The notes: generated by a model not told the origin, from the sequence alone. A stretch of 64,000 nucleotides of DNA from Stictocephala bisonia (GCA_035578905.1 JAQJVL010000807.1:62001-126000), one strand, 5' to 3'; positions 11,039-25,669 are shown, counted from the stretch's first letter. Numbers and translations are program-made.

Positions 11039-13342
11039 CACCCACATAAATAATACTTTTGATTCAGTGTCAAAATGATGTATAAAAAGCCTATTTATGT
11101 AAACTTTTATAAACTAATCCATAGAACTTTCCAAGCTATTTCTACTAAATAACATAATAGGTACTAATTTGTATAAATTTTAATTATTTATAAATGGCAG
11201 GTTAATGATTAATATTACAGGTTCAATTATATTTTTGCTAATGATACTTGAAAGGCTTTAACTTAGTATTAAACGTCCCTTTGCACAATGTATGATAGTC
11301 ATATAATAGTTTTAATTAAACATCGGCCAATATTAAACTATATTTTTTGTAAACACATTTACACATACAAAGAGTTCAAAGATTTTTAAGACGAGAGTTT
11401 TAAGACATCTGTTCAAACTCACCCGACATCCAGTTTTCTCTAGTTGTACTTAGGAAAATTGTGACAGGTCCATCTGAAATGTGTACCAAGTCCAACATTT
11501 GCAGCCTTCTTAAATTTGGCTTTATTTATATATTTTCATAATTATTTTTATAAATAAGTTAAAATAGGCTGTTTATCTTGTAGATAAAATGTAAATATGT
11601 CTTCTTGAATGTATTTTTACGTTGTTGTGTATTTATGGAGTTTATATTCTCTTAAAAGAGATTTGGTTTCTTTATTTTATGTTTTTAAACATGCTTTACT
11701 ATATTTTTAATAACATTGCCTGATAAATAAACCATATATCACGGTTATTTTTTTTTATTTTTATAAACAACCACTCGTGACTTTGTATAAGGAGCGTTTA
11801 ACATAAGGAAAAGCTACTTCAGGTAATCATTAGATTTATTTATAGTTGTTTTTACAAAAGTTAAATAAAAACGTTTAAGGTTTCGATCAAAATCAGGGAA
11901 TTATATCGATGAACTTTATCAAGGGGATTAAATATCTACATTTTAGTATACTCTTAAACATTTTCCTGATTTTTACGATTTAATTATTACTAATACCTAT
12001 TTATAACATAAATTTATGATACAGACAATACTTTTAAGATGCTTTAATAAAATAGATCGTGTGGGTAATCATAGCTGTACTATTATACATAACGTAGTTA
12101 TAAGTAAGTTTAGATTATTTAAATAACTAAAATATAGTTATATACATGGGCAATTACTCATTTAAAATTACAAATACAGAATATTTCCAATCAATTGTAT
12201 GATTACAACTATACAGTAAAATACATTAGTTATATACATATTCGTTCTAAAGAAATTTGTTTTAAAAAACAAAAAAATTTAAGATAACTTACAAGTAACA
12301 AGGGCCAAAGTTAACTGAGGCATTGAAATATCAGAACACAATGGTTAATACAGAATGGAGTCCTTTGTTCGGAGTAGGCCCTGCTTTGTGTCGGTTTAAA
12401 AGACGAACTACGTTACCCACCACTTGTTGAACAATGGTTTCGTAAATTATTGAATAGGCCTATGAATAATTACTACCTATAACTTACGTGTAAAAGTCTG
12501 GGTCAACAGATGTGCTGATATTAGTAGTGAATTATTATACTAAGAAACTATTTAGTATTAATGATATACGTTTTATCAGTGAAGTACCGAGTTAAATTTT
12601 GGTATAATAGTAGTATACTAACAGAAATAATGTCTAGTTACCATAACTATTCTCCTCACATATGAAAAAAAGGAGAGATAAAGTGTTTGTCAAGACAGAG
12701 TCCGGTTGATGTCCTTCGTTGCAGTAGGCTACTACGTCCCAACTGCAGGGATTAAAGGAAATAAGTTAAGTAAGGTAAGTGAGTTATAATAAAGTATCAT
12801 TATTTTTTACCCAGTCATATTTAAAAATGTTTATTATTACATGTCAAATTAACAAACTTAAATATTTAACAGTACTATAAATAAATCAAAACATTTACAA
12901 ATAATTTTAACTTTTTGCTTAAAAAATTGAAATTATTATTAAAACTTAATAACTAATATAGGATTCCGTGTAAGGTTCTAGTATACGGATTCAAAATTTC
13001 CCCGCTAAAGTGAATTTTACTTTTGTGTTGCTTACAGTATCACTTTATTGGATTACAGGTGACATCATCATATACAGATATACTTATTAAGTTGCATTCC
13101 ACATAATATGCTGGTGAAAGTCAAATAAAAACTTTTGTAAACAATCATGTTTAAGAATTCAGTGTTACTTTATCGTGTTAACATATTATAAGTTATTATT
13201 TCGCATGATAGTAAATAGTAGGTAAAAATATATATGTTCGTAGATAAAAGTAAGTTCTCATCATCTTATTCAAGCCCTTTATTTTAACTCAGTATTGGAC
13301 AAATACATTAGTTGATTGATAACCAGTACGAAAATATCGTAG
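11039..13342. other. AT-rich non-coding stretch
   Basis: No gene recognised. A GC-richer patch at 12340-12440 and another at 12690-12760 (AGTAGGCTACTACGTCC) have no open frames or repeat partners that I can see. Confidence 0.5.
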
Positions 13343-14670
13343 TGAGGGTCAAACATGTTTTGTTAACACACTAAAAGGGTCAAACATGTTTTCTGAACAC
13401 ACTAAAAGGGTGAAATAGTTTTTATTAACACACTAAAATGGTCAAAAATGTTTTGTTAACACACTAAAAGAGTCAAACAAGTTTTGTCAACACACTAAAA
13501 GGGTAAAACATTTTTTTCCAACACACTAAAAGGGTCAAACATGTTTTGTCAACACACTAAAAGGAACAAACAAGTTTTGTCAACACACTAAAAGGGTCCA
13601 ATATGTTTTTCCAACATTCTAAAACGGTCATAAATGTTTTGTCAACACACTAAAAGGATAAAACATGTTCTGTCAACACACTAAAAGGGTCAAACATGTT
13701 TTGTCAACACACTAAGATGGTCCAATATGTTTTTCCAATACACTAAAATTGTAAAAAATATTTCTCAACACACTAAAAGGGTAAACAAAAATTTTTAACA
13801 CACTAAAAGGGTCAAACATATTTTGTAAACACACTAAAGAGGTCAAACATATTTTGTCAACACACTAAAAGGGTCAAACATGTATGGTCAACACACAAGA
13901 AGGGTCCAATATGTTTTTCCAACACACTAAAAGGGTCAAAAACGTTTTGTCAACACACTAAAATGGTAAAACATGTTTTGTCAACACACTAAAAGGGTAA
14001 ACAATGTATGGTCAACACACAAGAAGGGTCCAATATGTTTTTCCAATACACTAAAAGGGTCCAACAGGTTTTGTAAACACACTAAAAGGGTCCAATAGGT
14101 TTTTCCAACACTCTAAAACGGTCAAAAATGTGTTGTCAACACACCAAAAGGGTAAAACATGTTTTTTCAACACAATAAAAGGGTAAGACATGTTTTGTCA
14201 ACACACTAAAATGGTCCAATATGTTTTTCCAACACACTAAAATGGTCCAATATGTTTTTCCAACACACTAAAAGGGTAAAAAAAAATTCTCAACACACTA
14301 AAAGGTTAAAAAAATTTGTAAACACACTAAAAGGGTCAAACATGTTTTGTCAACACACTAAAAGGGTCAAACATGTATGGTCAACACACAAGAAGGGTCC
14401 AATATGTTTTTCCAACACACTAAAAGGGTCAAAAATGTTTTGTCAACACACTAAAAGGGTAAAACATGTTTTTTAACACACTAAAAGGGTAAAAATTGTA
14501 TGGTCAACACACAAGAAGGGTCCAATATGTTTTTCCAATACACTAAAAGGGTCAAACAGGTTTTTTCAACACACTAAAAGGGTCAAACATATTTTGTGTC
14601 AACACACAAAAAGGGTCAAACATGTTTTGCAGCACACTAAAAGGATAAACATGTTTTGTCAAAACACAAA
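13343..14670. repeat. 31-bp satellite array, about 43 copies
   Basis: The core AACACACTAAAAGGGTCAAA followed by CATGTTTTGTC recurs with a 31-bp period (phase points at 13365, 13396, 13427, 13458, 13489, 13520). Variants alternate: one type has CCAATATGTTTTTCC, another TGTATGGTCAACACACAAG. The pair of these variants recurs as a block around 13880, 14005, 14365 and 14500, so the array grew partly by larger duplications. An open frame at 14252-14476 reads repeated HTKRVK and is not a gene. Confidence 0.95.
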
Positions 14671-17600
14671 AATAGACAAACTTAAGAAATTTGTAGATTT
14701 TGTAACAAAATAATAATAGTACAATCTTGCATTATGTAAAATGTTAGCCATAGTGTCATTGATTTTTTTCTATTAACAAGCAGTAATTATTAGTTGATCT
14801 TGTTTTCATATACCTAAGGATAGTTGAAAGAGAACTTGCAAAGACCATTGTGAAGTGAATAAATGATACGCAAAACCAATCCTAGTCTTATCAATATTTA
14901 ATAACGTATTTTAAAATTTGACAAAATAATTAGTGTTAACTAGACAAACTAATGTTTTTAAACTGTTAATATGGATGAAAACACTGCATTTTTTATTAGT
15001 AATAATAAAAACATAATATAATAGTTATGTTATATTATTAACATAATTTATTTAAAAGAGGCCTTTTTATCTTTTACTAATTAAAGACAAAAATTATTGA
15101 TGTAACAAGGAATGTAATAATTAAAATGTTACACATAAAATAAAATAAACACTCATATTTATTTGCTGTAATTATTAATTGTAAATAAAATAAACATCAG
15201 TAAAAGAGTCATTCTTTTTTTATTCGTTTAATCTAAGAATGTTAAACATGCCTTAAGAAAGTCCATCACCTCAATATTTGTACATTGTACAAATTGAACA
15301 TGTAATGTAATTAATTTTGTATTTCGTGCCTTATGATTGTCTTGTAATTTTACTAACATGCTGATTCAGTAACTGAATTTAAGATATGCTCATTTTTTAT
15401 TTCAGAGCTACATGTCACCTCGTAGAACATGTTTCGAATAATCGAAACATTGGTAATTATGGAATAGTGTAAGGCAAGTGTCACACAAAAACGAATGTTT
15501 CTTGAGCAAATTACTACCGTAAAGAACGTTTTCATTATGTAGTTTAAAACTTTGAGAAGTGTATATTTGATGTTTTTATAACTAATGATTTAGACGAAAT
15601 CTTACATCTTGGACTTGAGTTGCCAGTGTAGTGATTAGAATCTGTATTATCCCGTGACAGTCTCCTCAAGGTGCTACTACACTATTCATGAGATAGCCAG
15701 ACGATTTGACCATGCTGTATTGTGGTGTCCTCAGTGGTATCGCGGTGTTGAGACTAGCGTACTGACGATATCACATCACATCAAGTAAAAATATTTACTA
15801 TAGTTACTGAATAGTAATAGTTATTGTTAAGCTATTTAATAAACAGGACAACAAACCCATCGGAATTTAAGATTTTTCCTTTGAGAATATCGTTATTCAC
15901 TTTACGTTTTTATTGCTTGGTCATACATTCACTTGTTTCACTTAAAATAATTTATACAATTATACTAAAAATAATAAAACTACAATTATCGTAGTTTTAA
16001 AATTTAAATACAGCTTGCTCCTTATCACGTTATCCTTAAATATTTGGTTACTGTAAATTATTGTAAATGTACTCGATATATGGTTTTGTTTTATGTAATT
16101 TATCAACGCGATTGTGTATTACCATCACAAAGAAAATGAATACTGACGGACAAATATTTAGCATATAATCATGTGCCTTAATTAGCAGAAAATGCAACAA
16201 GCTGCATATATGTTATTCAATTGGCAAACTACATCAACTTTTAATGATATACTTCTAAAACCAATTTAAAACTAGAGATACCGTTATGGTAAATTAGTAA
16301 ATATGTCTTTGTCTGAATTGACAGATCTATTATATTGAACGTTATTTTCACGCTTACTGTTTACTTAAAACATTATATTTTAGGAGGGCTTAAAATATCA
16401 TTAGTATTAATTCGGATTGTGGAAAATAATCCCCTTAAAGCGGTAAGCTGACGTGGAATTCAGATGACAAAATCCTCTGAAGGATTGCTTAAGCACGCGT
16501 TTTATCTGTGAGTATGATCAAAATTAATTGGTTTATCAACTAAATAAAAAATATATTTTGAAGGGTGGTAATATGATTATAAAAGATTTGGATGTCATGT
16601 TTTACTCGTTATCATATTTGTAACATTTTTGTATAATACTTTAAAATTTCATAAACTGTAATTACCATCTTATTTGTTAAATAACATTTATAATGTCAAT
16701 ATAACAAATGTAATATTAAACATTTTTATATTTTGGAATTGCAGATATTATATTATTAAAATAATAATTCAAAATTGGAAAACACTGCCAATTAATCTTT
16801 ATAGGCAACCTGCCAACATCTTGCCATAGTATATAGAAGGGTGGTAGGTAATTTGTAATTATTTATTTTTTTAATCTGGTAAAATTATTGTTAGATAATT
16901 TTACTCTTTATAAAGCAGAAATATCTAAAACTATTCAATTAGAAAAATAATATAAATTCCTTGTTTTATTTTTACTACCCATTATGAAGGAAAGAAAGTG
17001 GCCGATAAGTGTAGGTGGAGGGAGGGTTTGTAACTGGTATACAGTTCCTAAGGGGATGGAAGGCCAATTATAGTCAAAGGGGCAGTGAACGTTTTACGAG
17101 TACTTTAATAAATTATATAACATACATTAAGGTAAATATTTTTATTTGTAGCAAGCAATTATAATATTTAATATAATATCGTACTAAAAGGTTATGATTT
17201 CAAATATGCTCTTATCACCAACCTTATGAAAAACATTCACATTAGCATAACGTTTCAATGTTTTTCTTCAAGTTTGTTTCCTGTTTTAACATTTCATTCC
17301 AAAAGAACATGTTTACTATAAGTTTTCTTTAAAAAAAAAAAAAACTTTTCTAATAATACCCACAAAAACTAGCATAGTTCACTACATGTAGATTTTCTGT
17401 ATTGTTATTGTCCTACTGCACACAATATACAATAACATCTTTTACTAAGTTTGTGAACATGACTATTTCTCCATAGGATGATATACCGATATCAACGCAG
17501 TAAATTTTTAAGTGACTGGATTTTATGGTAATACATATAACATTTACAAATTATCTTTGATAAATTCATAGTACTTAAATCAACACACACAGAAAATATT

Positions 17601-18969
17601 TAATTTAAAGCAAGTTTGTATTAGTGTTATGTATAATAACGATTTACTGAAATATGTCCAATTTATGACTGAAATGTATAACGCTTAATAGAAAGTACTA
17701 ACTGTATTAATTTTTATCTATAATCATGGCTTCAGATATAGTAAAAATACTTCATAATTTTTGGAAGTGGTCAAAGACATGTCATATTAGTTTTATTTGC
17801 ATTTCGTTTTACTACTTGATCGTATAAAGTTATATGTGCTATATTAAATTATTTAGAGAAAGTATGATCACGAGCTACACCTACCCTTAATCAAAACCCT
17901 ATGTTCTCCATTAAACTGCAAATAATAAGTAAGGATCTTTATACATCTCTATCTAAAAGTTCTGTTCTCGTCCTTTTAGCAATTATAATCTAAATTAAAA
18001 AATAAACGTAAACAGCCTTTAAATTAAAATTTTATGCAACAAACAGTTCTTTTAAAATAATGAATGAAAAGGTATTTATATTTAAACTTATTAAATAAAA
18101 ATGCTATCATAATAAATGTATTTCTAATCAAAATAATTTTTTCAAAAACAGTTTAATTTACACCTAAATAAAAACTAAAGTTTCAGTCAGTCAGTGAGTC
18201 ACAAAATTGTGCTTTATAGTATAATAGGTGACACCGCTGTACGCTTCCACTTCCACGCCAATTCTGTCATTCACTACGGTACTGTAACAGAAAACAACCA
18301 GCAGTTAATACTAAACACGAAGTTTATAAAGAAGCTTTTATCTTTTGTGTTTATTAAAAAAAGCATTTCGTTAGCTTCGTGATCTAACCAAATAAACAAA
18401 TAAAATATGTACTTCATAGGCTTCTCTATTAGAAAATCGCTAAAAACAAAAATATCCTTTTTCTTTATATAATAGCTAAACGATTATAATATACACAGTC
18501 CATAGAATCAGAGATCTCAGAAAATATTCGTAAAGAGCCAAGTTAAAGGGACAAAGTATGTTTTTATTAATTGTAATAAAACTTTATTTAGTTGATCTAA
18601 AGTAAAAACTGGGCAAATATATTTATCATAAGGTACAATGATCATGTAAAAATGTCACCATATATTATTGTTATTCAGTTTATTGTAATAAATTTTTTAT
18701 TCACTTAAAAATACAATGTAATAGTTTATTCTGTATAAAGTAAATAAGTAATATATGGTGTATCAATAGATTTTCAGTTATCTGGTTTTGATTTATCCTT
18801 CAGAAAAAAAATAACTTATCATTAAGGAATACTTATGGACCTTTTCCATTAATTGATTACCACTAATTTGGTTAGGTTATGATAGGTTTGTTTAGGTTTT
18901 GTAATTTTGGTTACGATTGTTAGATTAGATTTTGCTATATTATGTTAGGTTTAGCTTGGTGGTGTTAAA
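14671..18969. other. AT-rich non-coding stretch
   Basis: No gene recognised over about 4.3 kb. Patches with mixed composition (15610-15790, 16380-16520, 16985-17095) contain no open frame above about 50 codons. Just before the next element, 18860-18960 has several TTAGGTT-like words, too degenerate to call telomeric. Confidence 0.5.
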
Positions 18970-20176
18970 CCGGGTCTACACGTAGAAATTTATCTGTCAG
19001 TCTGTTTGATCAATTAGACAAGTTTGACAAATTAGACTATATGCATGCAAAGTTTGACGACTTGCATGTAAAATTTGAGGCTAGAAAAACCAGAGAAAGA
19101 CTGACGGCCATTCCGTGGCGTACAAGTAAGACTAACAACAAGTTTGTAAATGTGGATGTATGTCAGTCAAATACATCAAAATTTATTTGTATTATTAGAA
19201 TATGTGCCAGTTCATAAATTACATATTTTGTGTTATCTGCGTTTTAAAATAATTTTGTTCCTTAATATAAATATTATTAAATTATTAATTATTATTTTAT
19301 TATTAAAATTGTTATTAAGTACTTTTTTTAACGTGTTCTGTGCAATCGAAAAGAGTTTTTAATTAAACTTTTTATAAAATGGCGTCGGATTGACGACATT
19401 GGTCTCATGCCTTTTTCGTAGAATTTATTGATATTTATCGGTGATTTCTATGTCTGTGGCAGGAAATATCAAAGGACTACAGTGAAAGAAATAATAAGAT
19501 TCAAGCATACGCTGATCAAAGTAATACATGAAAGGAAGTTGAGCCCAATCCTTCAGACAAATCCCATCAATCCTAATCCATTCATCATCCTCATAGAGGT
19601 TTATTTTTTGTATGTGAGGAACAACAAGATATAACAGATTACAGTAACTGGGCCTGTCCATAGGTAATCACTAATAAAACCGTCAGTCTGTGCGTGCGGC
19701 AATGTTGCTACCAACAAATATTACAATAATAAACACCAGCTGATAATAATAATAGATATTTAACACTTCTTCAAGACAACTGTTTGATTAGACTTATGGC
19801 TCCAAAAAATAGCCCCCTCTTTACACTTCACTCGTGTCCAGCTGTCACTGGCTGTGCGCTCAGGCTAACAATTATTTTCAGATAATAATAACGCCAGATC
19901 TCAGGTTCAATTTTGAGTTCTCAAATTTAATGGAGATGTTAAAACTTTCGCCTTTTGAATAACCATGGTTGAGACGAACGTCTACGTCTATACACTTTTT
20001 TCACGGTTTCTCTTTGTGGTGCACGAGACAGTATGAGTCAACATTAACTGTTCTTTCTCCACGGTTGTGCTGAAAATGAAGACAAGTTTGAACCGTGTGG
20101 ACGCACGTCAGTGTCCATTGTAATCTGTAATGTGATAAAACAAAACACACAGATAAGTTTGTAAGTACTGACCCGG
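18970..20176. mobile_element. Candidate non-autonomous DNA transposon with about 28-bp terminal inverted repeats
   Basis: The left end starts CCGGGTC at 18970 and runs to TTATCTGT. The right end, reverse-complemented from 20176, also begins CCGGGTC and reaches TTATCTGT at the same distance; about 22 of 28 positions agree. The flanks are TTA on the left (18965-18967) and TTA on the right (20178-20180), compatible with a 3-bp duplication such as that of PIF/Harbinger, though the ends are offset by one or two bases. The 1.2-kb interior has overlapping short open frames near 19425-19661 with no recognised transposase motif. Superfamily is unassigned. Confidence 0.55.
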
Positions 20177-20180
20177 CTTA

Positions 20181-21431
20181 TAGTAAATTACCAGAAATTA
20201 TCCAATATTACTTTTTCATTATTCAAAAAAATTAGTTTATTTTTTAAAGTTTAATTCTCTGATGTTCTGAAATAAAAGTTTGGGGCTTTGAATATTCTAT
20301 TTATAATCTTTGCTATTAAGACTATCAAAGAATATATTTAATATTGAAACAATCGAGTAACGTGTATTAACGAAATCTTTGATACTATCCGAACAGGTCA
20401 GATAATGGGTACTGTCAGAAGTGTGTAACTGATAGTTCCTCTACTACCCTTGAAGCCTTGAAGTTATTTATTATAAGCTGACAAAAATAAACCTTTATGC
20501 TTACAGAGAATGGTTGTGCACAAATGCTTCATTTATTACTAACTCTGAAGGAGTGCAACACTATTCAATCCTTACCTGGTAGGTAAGGAAACCTGGCGTA
20601 GAATGAGATGCTATAACATCATAACAAAAACAACATCATATGTTTTTAGATTTTTTTTCTTTTTGTCACTTTGAAATCCTAACACCTTATCACAATAAAC
20701 GTATTTTAGTCGCATCTTGTGTTTTTGGTCTGTAACTTCCTATTCCGGTGCCTTCGCACCCACCCTCAATAGGCCCAGTATTTCTAATCTTAAGAGTTTA
20801 GGCTGCACAACTGCCTGTGATTTAGGTACATCAACTTCAGTTTTACATGTTCCTTACTATTTATTTAAGTATATTATTGTTCGCAGATTAGTTTACCAAA
20901 ATAATCGTGACACATTAATAATTTGTTTATATAAATTTACAGTTTATTAGTTGTAAATGATTATTTGTCATAAGACACGTACAAATCTTTATATAGCACA
21001 AAATTTGGTTTAATAAGAAAGAATTAACTATTTTAATCCTACTTCATTTGCTATCTATTGTTTTTATTACTATACACTATATTCTAACAAATAGTAATTA
21101 TTTTTAACAACCTCTAATACGTAAAGAAATATATTTTTAACTCGTTTTATATTTTATGTTTGCTAGTTATTTTCTTATTATGAGACACGGTATTTATTAT
21201 ATTTATGTTAATATCTAATCCAAAGAGATCGTGCTGTTCGTAATTTTAGCGTCCTTGTAGAATACTAGTTCATGTACTCTGAACACATAAACTAAATGTA
21301 TTGTATTAAAAGCTAGGAGGAACATGAGTCTCTTTATATTGAGTTACAGGTATCTCAACGATAAGTACGTTTATTTAATACTGTGTAAGTTCTTGATCTG
21401 ATGTCACCATAAGGTATGCCATTGTTATATG
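20181..21431. other. AT-rich non-coding stretch
   Basis: No gene recognised. An open frame at 20717-20950 lacks similarity and an ATG start and is judged to be chance. Confidence 0.5.
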
Positions 21432-21522
21432 TAACAGGGACCGGGTTTACACTAATGCAGCCATTGAGGCCGTCCAGAGAAAATTCTTCTCATGTTTTAA
21501 GTGGGGAGTTTCGGAGCTTTGA
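21432..21522 (+). pseudogene. Possible LINE reverse transcriptase relic
   Basis: The frame reads CNRDRVYTNAAIEAVQRKFF followed by SCF and a stop shortly after. The IEAVQRKF word is characteristic of the post-RT segment of Jockey/CR1-type LINEs (IE.VQ..F). It is only about 30 codons, so chance similarity is possible. Confidence 0.35.
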
Positions 21523-24500
21523 AGTGGAAACTCGTGCAAACTGAATTTTTTAACTGGTCGGTGTCCTAGCCAGTGGATTATTAAAACAAAACATGGAAAC
21601 CCCCCGTTTATCTAGTAAAACGTGTCTAATAACACATTACTTAGTAGGTGCGTTTATAAAGGGGCAGAGAACTATGACAGAACATTTAATATTTATAGGC
21701 CAATTACACAACTTTAAGCATGCATTATGGATTTTTTCTAGCTTTCTTAATAAACGGACAAAGTATAAAATTCATACCGAAGTTTCGTAGATATTCTATA
21801 TATAGCTCAGATACGACAGTAAAATATCTTAAAATAATATGCATATCGAACAAATAGAAACATCAAAATCAACAAAGTAGTAAATTATTCGTTCACGTGA
21901 GAAGTGAACTATTATATCCACTTTAATTAAGTATTTAAATAAAATTCCAACGAAAATGGCTCAACACAATTCCCTTTAATGTTACCATTGAGTCAGGACT
22001 CCTCACAAACTTTCTGAAGCTTTCCGTTTAAACTCTTTTATTCCGTTCATTCAACTCAAGTAACACGTCCAGCCGAGTTAATCGCCAGCCAGTGAGTCGC
22101 AGTACCCTCTTTAACCCTCGGGTGAGTTGGGTTTGACAAGAGTTTTCAGAATCCCTCGAAATGATTCGGAAAACTTCGTCAACCTTCGTATGAGTTCGTT
22201 TTCGACTCGTTCAAATTCAATAGCAAGCAGTCCAATAGTTCAACACAGGCTGAAATTAAAATAACTCGAGCTGACTCGAATCAGTGCTCAACTCGAGTTG
22301 CCACGACACATCACTTCAATTCAGTCTAAGAGATACAATTTAGAATGGTACATTACAGCATGGGAAAACGTTTCCTGGTTTATATTTAATACTAAAGGCT
22401 ATCAGTTCGATCCTAATCAGATTCCTTAAACATTTTGAAAGGGATCAACCAATAACCACCACCTCTTTTATTGTCATTAGGCACGGTAAATGATTAACCG
22501 TTCTAAGGTACAGTGGGTCTAAGTTTATAACAATGTTACATTTACTTATATACACTGATTTGAGAATCTAATATGCCCATACATTGATGATCGTCGTCTT
22601 TAGAATAAAGTGAAAATAAATCGTGCAAATTAACCTTTTATAAGTATAAAGAGTGGTCGTTAATCCTGTTGAGATAGCACATACAACTTTACTAAATGTT
22701 GTAATCAAAATATTACTTAGAAATAATGTTATAATGCTATAATAATACAAATAAATAAACTTAAACACTGAAGAATGGATTTAGTAATCAGTATACAGTA
22801 TTCTACCCTTTCCACAGTACAATATATCTCTTGATGTTAATAAAGCTTGTAGTTAGCCGGTTACTACTCCACCAGGTAGGTTATTACTTCAACAGCCTCT
22901 GCTGTAATTAACCTAGTTAACGAAACAGTGATTGTTTCAGAGTAGAAAAGTAAATTGTTAATGTGTAATTTTTACAAATTAGGCCTTTATATATAGGATA
23001 GTTATCATCTTGTAATTGGTTGTTTAAAAACTGGGATTTCCATATATCATGATGAAAATTATATACAATAAATGTTTACAAATAATTCATGATGTGGTTA
23101 AGTTTATTGTTATTTATGTTAGGGTATAAGTATAGTAAATTACCAAATATCAACAAAAGTGTATGTAATTAATTGGTGTTTTTATAACGTACAATAAATC
23201 GTAAAATTTTATGTAATAAATGGAAATTTTTAATTATAAGAATTGCATTATATTCACATATATTAGGACAATTTTCATACTTTTTCGTTAATTAGCTACC
23301 TCTAATTTTTCCGTTAATTCACTACCACTAAATTTTTATCGTAATTATGATTAGGTTATTTAGATTACTACTAAAGATGGTCACTAACTGGTAAATCCAA
23401 CTTTTGACTTACCGCCGAATTCGCTCTGCGTGTGTAAGTTCATGGAAAACGATAAGATTAGGCCAAAGATATCGGATTCCAAGCGGATAAGGAATATTAC
23501 AGTGGACATAAAAAGTATTGGGGAATAGTTTTTAAAGTAATAGAATATTAATCAAGAGGTACTTAACTAACGGACCAAAAAAAAAAAAAAAAAAAATGGT
23601 AGTTGATTAATGCAAAATATATCACAAATAAATATTTTTTTTTATATATGAACCAAATTAGTTGGGCATATAAACATTCAATGGACGGCTAATTTTTTTT
23701 CTAAATTAAATATTAAATCACCAAAACTAAATCCTTTAGTTAAAAACACGGAATTATGACTTTTGACTTGCTTATAAAATTTTAAGAGTATATTTATAAC
23801 CACTTCCACTTAATCTTAATAAGAAATCATTAACACTTTTTTAGTGAAGAGTTTTAAAAGTACTGAAAAGCATAAAAAAGTTTATTGTTAAAAAGTACTG
23901 CAGCATACCGAGCTTAAAAATAATTAAATTACTATACATGTAAATATGATAACTTTAAAGGGCAGAAAGACATGTTTGGCTGAAGTCGTTGCATCTCCGT
24001 TTATCTAACCATGAATTTGAAAAAAAAAAATAACGCACCATACTTAATGATAAGTACACCATTAATATATCTTATAACAATTAGGTTTACTGTAATAAAA
24101 CTCCTAAAAATGTAAAGTATTTATTGAAGTTAATCGTTTTGTGCGTTAAATTTTAAAAAAGATCGTATTTTATGCAAAAAGTATTACATTATAATTACAA
24201 AAACAGTGCAAATAATATCATTCTTATCAATATTAGTATGGTTCACATCTGCCATCTCCTTAACAGTAGGATTAATCTGCAAATGAATGTATACTAAATT
24301 GTTGTAAATAATAGCAATAACATAAGCGGAGTGAAGTAAACTCTACTCTGAGGGTTGAATGCAGATAACGTCAAAATATGGAGATGAAAAAAACTTTCAT
24401 TGGAGCTGGAAATGCAGAGTACGTCTTGAGTATTTGCGTGGTGTACTTTGGCGCACACAAAATTTCTTTTTTATAACAACAACAAGTACCTAGCGTGATC

Positions 24501-25669
24501 AGAAAATTCGATTTATTATTTACGTTACATGAGATAACAATTAATTGAATTTTTTATGGGATTACTCCTTTTGTTATTTATTTTTTTATTTTTTGGTATA
24601 TTAAATAACTGAGACTATCGATTCACAAAAATATATTATATGAAAAGTTCAAATAGAAAACAAACATCCGCATGTTTTTAAAGTATGTATTTTAAGTTTA
24701 AATAAAACAAGTTCAAGATATATATATGAAGTAACAGTTTTTTTTAATAACAAGTGGCTTGGTATGTGACTAATAAGCACGTAATTTGTTTTTGCTTTTT
24801 AATTTTAAGGCAAACGTCGATCACAGCTAAAATAACAGTTATATAAATAGTAATAAAGAAAACCATACACTTTTCATCAATAGTAGAATTATTTTGTATT
24901 TATAGTTGTTATAGGCCTGAATAGAAAGAGGTTTATTCTTTAGTAATGTGCCTGATAATTTTTAATTGTTGTTAGTGTAGTAATAATGTATTTGATCTCT
25001 TTGGCCTCGGCCATTTGACGTAGTATAGTAGTGTAAAATATATATTACTATGTGTTGTTCGTCATGATCAATTGAGAAATGCAAACCTCAAAGTTTTTCA
25101 ACCTTGCAATTTATGAATACTAAAAACACTTTTTTTACATAATTCTCTAAGTGTCTTAAATGAAAACACGTTAGTTTAAGCTTGCAGGTAGTTAGGTTTG
25201 AAAAAAGTTCTAAATATAACATAAAAATCCATTAGGGAAAAGCAGATAAATGTTTCCCAAAATGCAAAGATAGGAGTTGTAAACAATGTAGTAAATTGTT
25301 TTATATTAATCTGATAGTCTGAGTGCTCTACTATTTTCTAACTTAGGACATTTTTGAGTGTGAGCGTAAAATACAGGTAAAGTTAGGTATATGAAGCAGG
25401 TGTATCCGTTTATTTTACATTCATTATAATATAACACTTGTTATTATTAAAATATCAATCTTGTCAGTTTACACAGTAAGTTGTGTACAATATATGTATT
25501 GTAAACAATTATAATAATAATTGAAATAAACAAGAGCAGCTGTTATGGATAAGAGTCTGGGTGTAAAGAGCTAAACAATATTACCTAATTTACATTGTTA
25601 AATTAGGTAATATAATACTTATTTTATAGGCTAAAATAATAATATTACATGTTAAAATACATGTAGAGG
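21523..25669. other. AT-rich non-coding stretch with a GC-richer motif cluster
   Basis: No gene recognised. 22060-22310 is less AT-rich and repeats words such as GAGTT, ACTCGAG and GACTCG. A 21-A run sits at 23577-23597. Sequence at 23310-23365 resembles 18845-18900 (a TACCACTAA core with a following TTAGGTTAT-like word), suggesting a small shared repeat. Confidence 0.5.

Noticed and set aside
10862..11047. Minus-strand open frame of 61 codons
   Set aside because: It overlaps the right terminal inverted repeat of the TTAA transposon and is AT-driven.
14252..14476. Repetitive HTKRVK protein
   Set aside because: It is a reading of the 31-bp satellite.
18860..18960. Interstitial insect telomere repeat (TTAGG)n
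   Set aside because: Only scattered TTAGGTT-like words are present, with no uninterrupted tandem run.
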